A DNA stretch of 64,000 nt from Homoserinimonas aerilata (GTDB taxonomy: Bacteria; Actinomycetota; Actinomycetes; Actinomycetales; Microbacteriaceae): NCBI RefSeq assembly GCF_006716125.1, contig NZ_VFOM01000001.1, forward strand, positions 62,001 through 126,000, written 5' to 3'. Each line of letters opens with the position of its first letter. The stretch's first letter is position 1. This document shows positions 61,601 to 64,000 of the stretch, piece after piece. The notes under the pieces are model-generated. The model saw nothing but the letters and a program-made list of their open reading frames with translations. It did not search any database and was not told where the DNA came from. Position numbers and translations under genes: made by a program.

Positions 61601-62675
61601 CGTCTGGCTGCGGATGCTGGGGGCCAAGGTCGGCCGCGGGGTCGAGGCGTCGACCGTGCTGCTGCTGCCGTCGATGACCACCATCAAGGACGGCGCGTTC
61701 CTCGCCGACGACACCATGATCGGCTCGTACGAGCTGGGCGGCGGGTGGATGCGCATCGCCGAGGTCGAGATCGGCAAGCGTGCCTTCCTCGGCAACTCCG
61801 GCATGGCCGCTGCCGGGCACAAGGTGCCGCGCGATGGCCTCGTCGCCGTTCTGTCGTCGGCACCGCGAAAGTCCAAGTCGGGCTCGTCGTGGATGGGCTC
61901 ACCGGCCGTGCGGATGCGCCGCCAGGTGACCGTCTCCGACGACAGTCGCACCTTCAACCCGCCCGTCGGGCTGCGCGTCGCGCGCGCCCTGTGGGAACTG
62001 TGCCGCTTCGTGCCCGTCGTCGTCACCTGCGCCATCGGCTTCGGGGTGGTTTTCGCGCTCGCAGCGCTCGCCCTGTACTGGGGAATCGTGTGGGCGGTGC
62101 TGCTCAGCGGCGTCGTCATGCTCGCCGCGGGGGCCGTGGCCGCCGGCCTGTCGACTGCCGCGAAATGGGCGCTCGTCGGGCGCATTCGGGCGGGGGAACA
62201 TCCGCTCTGGTCGTCATTCGTGTGGCGCACGGAGGTGGCCGACACCTTCGTGGAGATGGTCGCGGCACCGTGGTTCGCGCAGGCCGCCGCCGGTTCGCCC
62301 GCCCTCGTGTGGTGGCTGCGCAGCCTGGGCGCGAAGATCGGCCGCGGCGTGTGGTGCGACAGCTACTGGCTGCCCGAGGCCGACCTGGCGCATCTCGACG
62401 ACGGCGCGACCGTCAATCGGGGTTGCGTTGTGCAGACGCACCTGTTCCATGATCGAATCATGAGCATGGACACCGTCACCCTCGCCGCCGGCGCGACCCT
62501 CGGGCCGCACAGTGTGGTCCTCCCGGCCGCGACAATCGGAACCGACGGCACGGTCGGGCCCGCGTCCCTCGTGATGCGCGGCGAGACGGTGCCCGCTGGC
62601 ACGCGCTGGAGTGGAAACCCGATCGGCCCCTGGCGTGAGGTCACCACCGCGGATTACCACGCGAAGCGCTCATGA
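58671..62675 (+). CDS. Pls/PosA-family membrane non-ribosomal peptide synthetase
   Basis: A 1334-residue enzyme in one chain. The adenylation domain (about residues 15-530) has IIFTSGSTGTPKG near 187, FDASCEEMW, NTYGPTEAT, YRSGDLVRF and RTSGKVDRAALP. The carrier domain has FFDLGGGSL with phosphopantetheine Ser571. The rest is six membrane spans in three pairs (about 625-690, 865-930, 1105-1165) separating three hexapeptide-repeat LbH-like soluble domains. This is the plan of epsilon-poly-L-lysine synthetase (Pls), which polymerises an amino acid without condensation or thioesterase domains. By eye the residue matching GrsA Trp239 is Glu, which suits a basic amino acid. The start is the GTG at 58671. 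Confidence 0.9.
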   Translation: MSEASAGIMLGGERAPAERTLLDVLRETTRLHPEASAIEDAAGALSYRELMARVIKAASRLQLAGVGRGDRVGVRMPSGTRELYVSILAVLAAGAAYVPVDADDPEERAELVFSEADVVGVITGAGEYRSVRPDPVGETDAAGEVGAAEEPAVAVLGPSPLFDLVPPHPSTASVAVVAPPQLEDDAWIIFTSGSTGTPKGVAVTHRSAAAFVDAEARLFLQDEPIGPGDRVLAGLSVAFDASCEEMWLAWRGGACLVPAPRSLVRSGMDLGPWLTARGITVVSTVPTLASLWPAESLDNVRLLIFGGEACPPELAARLAVDGREVWNTYGPTEATVVASAALLDGSDPVRIGLPLDGWDLAVVGEDGKPVEEGGVGELVIGGVGLARYLDPVKDAEKYAAHEGLGWARAYRSGDLVRFESAGLVFQGRADDQVKVGGRRIELGEIEAALQQLAGVSGVAVAVKTTDAGNQLLVGYLEVADPAAFDRAAAVARLREELPAALVPLLALLTELPVRTSGKVDRAALPWPLADLDTSPSTLSEPQQRLAESWQAVLGFPVTDAAANFFDLGGGSLAAAQLVSLIRQNNPDFSVADIYAHPRLRSMADALAAADEDAPVAAERRHTVLPTPLRMRVLQTVLVVPLFILNGVRWLLYLLTAGTVLSWLGGFDFLPTAPVSVLIVGLLVFATPFGRMAIAVVCARLLLSGVQAGDHPRGGSVHLRLWLAEQAARLVGAVGIAGAPWISYYARALGARIGEGVNLHTLPPVTGMLTIGAGASVEPEVDLAGYWIDGDVVRIGAIRIGAGSTVGARSTLLPGTRIGKHAEIAPGSAVFGRVPAGQLWAGSPAKRVGTSRAWWSGDRPPQATRWVAAFGLSSLVVSLLPVVSLAAGFLLVVAGIRGSESLGEAGLRAAAWLVPAVAIAGVVFAGLVVLLVRLFSLGLTEGTFAVRSRIGWQAWSIERVLDLSRTFLFPLYSSMFTPVWLRMLGAKVGRGVEASTVLLLPSMTTIKDGAFLADDTMIGSYELGGGWMRIAEVEIGKRAFLGNSGMAAAGHKVPRDGLVAVLSSAPRKSKSGSSWMGSPAVRMRRQVTVSDDSRTFNPPVGLRVARALWELCRFVPVVVTCAIGFGVVFALAALALYWGIVWAVLLSGVVMLAAGAVAAGLSTAAKWALVGRIRAGEHPLWSSFVWRTEVADTFVEMVAAPWFAQAAAGSPALVWWLRSLGAKIGRGVWCDSYWLPEADLAHLDDGATVNRGCVVQTHLFHDRIMSMDTVTLAAGATLGPHSVVLPAATIGTDGTVGPASLVMRGETVPAGTRWSGNPIGPWREVTTADYHAKRS

Positions 62676-64000
62676 GCCCCGCTGTCGGCGCGCGCACCGC
62701 CGGCGACCCCTACCTGCCCGGCAGCGGCAACGGCGGCTACAGCACCGAGTCGTACACGCTTGACCTTCGCTACCGGATGCTCACCAACCGGCTGGATGCG
62801 ACGGCCACGATCGAGGCGGTCAGCACCCAGCAGCTGACGCGCTTCAGCTTCGACTTCAACCGCCTGCAGGCGGGCCGCGTGCTCGTGGACGGGCGCCGGG
62901 CGAAGAGCGTCTTGTCGCCCGGCAAGCTCACCATCACACCGGCGACGCCAATCGACTCGGGGGCGGCTTTCACCGTCGTCATCGAATACTCGGGCTCACC
63001 GGCGCCGCGCCGCAGCGCGTGGGGGCTCGTCGGCTGGGAGGAGCTTGAGGACGGCGTCATCGTCGCCTCACAGCCGTCGGGGGCGCCCAGTTGGTTCCCC
63101 TGCAACGACCACCCGTCTGACAAGGCGCGCTACAGCATCCGGGTCACCACAGAGCAGGCGTACACGGTGCTGTGCAATGGCGTGCTCACCGGCCACAGCG
63201 TCAGCTCGGGGCGGGCGAGCTGGCAGTTCGAGCAGCAGCAGCCGACCGCCAGCTACCTGGCGACCGTGCAGATCGGCCGCTACACGACGACCCCGATCGA
63301 GCTGGGCGGGGTGCCCGGCACGCTCGCCTACCCGAAGGAGATCGAGGCGCGGGTGGAGGCCGACTGCGGTCAACTGCCCGGCATGATGGCCTGCTTCGAG
63401 GAGGCGTTCGGCCCGTACCCGTTCGACGGCTACACGGTCGTGACGACGCCCGATGACCTCGAGATTCCGCTCGAGGCGCAGGGCATGGCCATCTTCGGCG
63501 CGAACCACATCGACGGTGAGGGCGGCGAGGAGCGCTTGATGGCGCACGAGCTCGCGCACCAGTGGTTCGGCAACAGTGTCGGCCTGGACGCCTGGCAGCA
63601 CATCTGGCTCAACGAAGGATTCGCCTGCTACGCCGAATGGTTGTGGTCGGAGCACAGCGGCAAGGAGAGCGCCGACAGCCTCGCCCGCGCGGCCCGCACC
63701 AAGCTGAAAGGGCTGCCCGCCGACATCCTCGTAGGCGACCCGGGGTCGGCCGACATGTTCGACGACCGCATCTACAAGCGGGGGGCCCTGACCTTGCACG
63801 CGGTGCGGTTGACCATCGGCGACTCGGCCTTCTTCTCGCTCGTCAAGGAATGGACGGATGCCCACAGGCACTCCACCGCGACGACCGACGACTTCAGGGC
63901 GCTCGCCGCAGGCTACGACGAGTCGCTCGACGGGGTGTTCGAGGCGTGGCTGTTCTCGCTGCCGCTGCCGACGCTGCCGACGGTGTCGTCTCCTGCGTCG
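62672..64000 (+). CDS. M1 family zinc metallopeptidase (C-terminus cut by window edge)
   Basis: 443 residues are present. The Zn site is complete: His292, Glu293 and His296 in HELAHQWFGN, then Glu315 in NEGFACYAEW, the exact 18-residue M1 spacing. The exopeptidase GAMEN motif, expected upstream, reads EAQGMAI (268-274), so the glutamate that holds the free amino group is replaced. The N-terminal beta-domain is typical, with no signal peptide. The ATG overlaps the synthetase stop (ATGA), so the two are made together; the peptidase may trim or degrade the product of the synthetase, or protect the cell from it. Confidence 0.9.
   Translation, partial: MSPAVGARTAGDPYLPGSGNGGYSTESYTLDLRYRMLTNRLDATATIEAVSTQQLTRFSFDFNRLQAGRVLVDGRRAKSVLSPGKLTITPATPIDSGAAFTVVIEYSGSPAPRRSAWGLVGWEELEDGVIVASQPSGAPSWFPCNDHPSDKARYSIRVTTEQAYTVLCNGVLTGHSVSSGRASWQFEQQQPTASYLATVQIGRYTTTPIELGGVPGTLAYPKEIEARVEADCGQLPGMMACFEEAFGPYPFDGYTVVTTPDDLEIPLEAQGMAIFGANHIDGEGGEERLMAHELAHQWFGNSVGLDAWQHIWLNEGFACYAEWLWSEHSGKESADSLARAARTKLKGLPADILVGDPGSADMFDDRIYKRGALTLHAVRLTIGDSAFFSLVKEWTDAHRHSTATTDDFRALAAGYDESLDGVFEAWLFSLPLPTLPTVSSPAS

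Noticed and set aside
58683..61820. 1045-codon open frame on the minus strand opposite the Pls-type synthetase
   Set aside because: Composition is dominated by Arg, Gln, His and Ala with no domain, as expected for an antisense shadow of a GC-rich gene; the plus-strand frame has all adenylation and carrier motifs.

Overview
The window is high-GC actinobacterial chromosome, most likely Microbacteriaceae. The evidence is the gene content: mycothiol synthase, CarD, GlnR next to mshD, SenX3/RegX3, DtxR, and the actinobacterial families DUF3027, DUF3048, DUF3263, DUF4032 and DUF2332. GTG and TTG starts, 4-11 nt stop/start overlaps and very high GC at third codon positions fit this. No prophage, transposase, CRISPR array, rRNA or secondary replicon signal was seen. 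The region is mostly core chromosome; the accessory-looking parts are the repeat-rich intergenic stretches and one small AT-richer insert.

Layout. 1-2911: galT (cut by the left edge), divergent from an aldose epimerase that is coupled to a ferritin-VIT metal transporter. 3275-5035: a three-gene cluster of a winged-helix protein, a small GTPase and a Roadblock protein, resembling a conservon without its kinase. 5061-7245: tRNA-Lys, a TetR/metallo-hydrolase divergent pair and an unknown gene. 7246-7930: a gene-free block of tandem repeats and long hairpins. 7931-24621: a phosphate regulon (pstSCAB, second pstS, mutT1-like, ppk, then phoU and senX3-regX3) that also encloses mshD-glnR, a nitrobindin, a YgfZ-like protein and gpmA. 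24702-29695: a lipoprotein, then carD, fused ispDF, cysS and rlmB. 29734-34117: DUF4032, MsiK-type ATPase, DsbA-like protein, tRNA-Thr and msrB. 34328-39646: a haem-binding HtaA surface protein, a DUF2332 protein and the haem-binding lipoprotein HmuT. 39822-43576: DUF3263, LytR_C, DUF3048 and groEL. 43737-49799: a WXG100 protein, a two-component system, a ferredoxin reductase and a FolP-like/RibD-like pair. 49957-56994: XPB helicase and partner, cold-shock protein, DUF3027, serC, dtxR. 56995-64000: an HNH endonuclease behind a structured leader, a histone-like protein, a Pls/PosA-type membrane NRPS and a coupled M1 peptidase that runs off the right edge.

Regulatory logic visible in the DNA. 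PHO-box-like 11-nt direct repeats precede pstS, ppk and phoU/senX3, matching the RegX3-type regulator encoded here. DtxR-like boxes precede dtxR itself, the HtaA gene (two), hmuT and, unexpectedly, carD. Two CIRCE elements precede groEL. A TetR operator candidate with three near-identical octamers separates tetR from its neighbour.

The most interesting points are the Pls/PosA synthetase with a translationally coupled M1 peptidase whose exopeptidase motif is altered, the kinase-less conservon, two families of intergenic hairpins whose arms change while pairing is kept, a terminator-bearing leader before the HNH gene, and an orphan 3' end of a pstS paralogue beside a small inserted gene. All functional calls are from reading the sequence only; no database search was possible.
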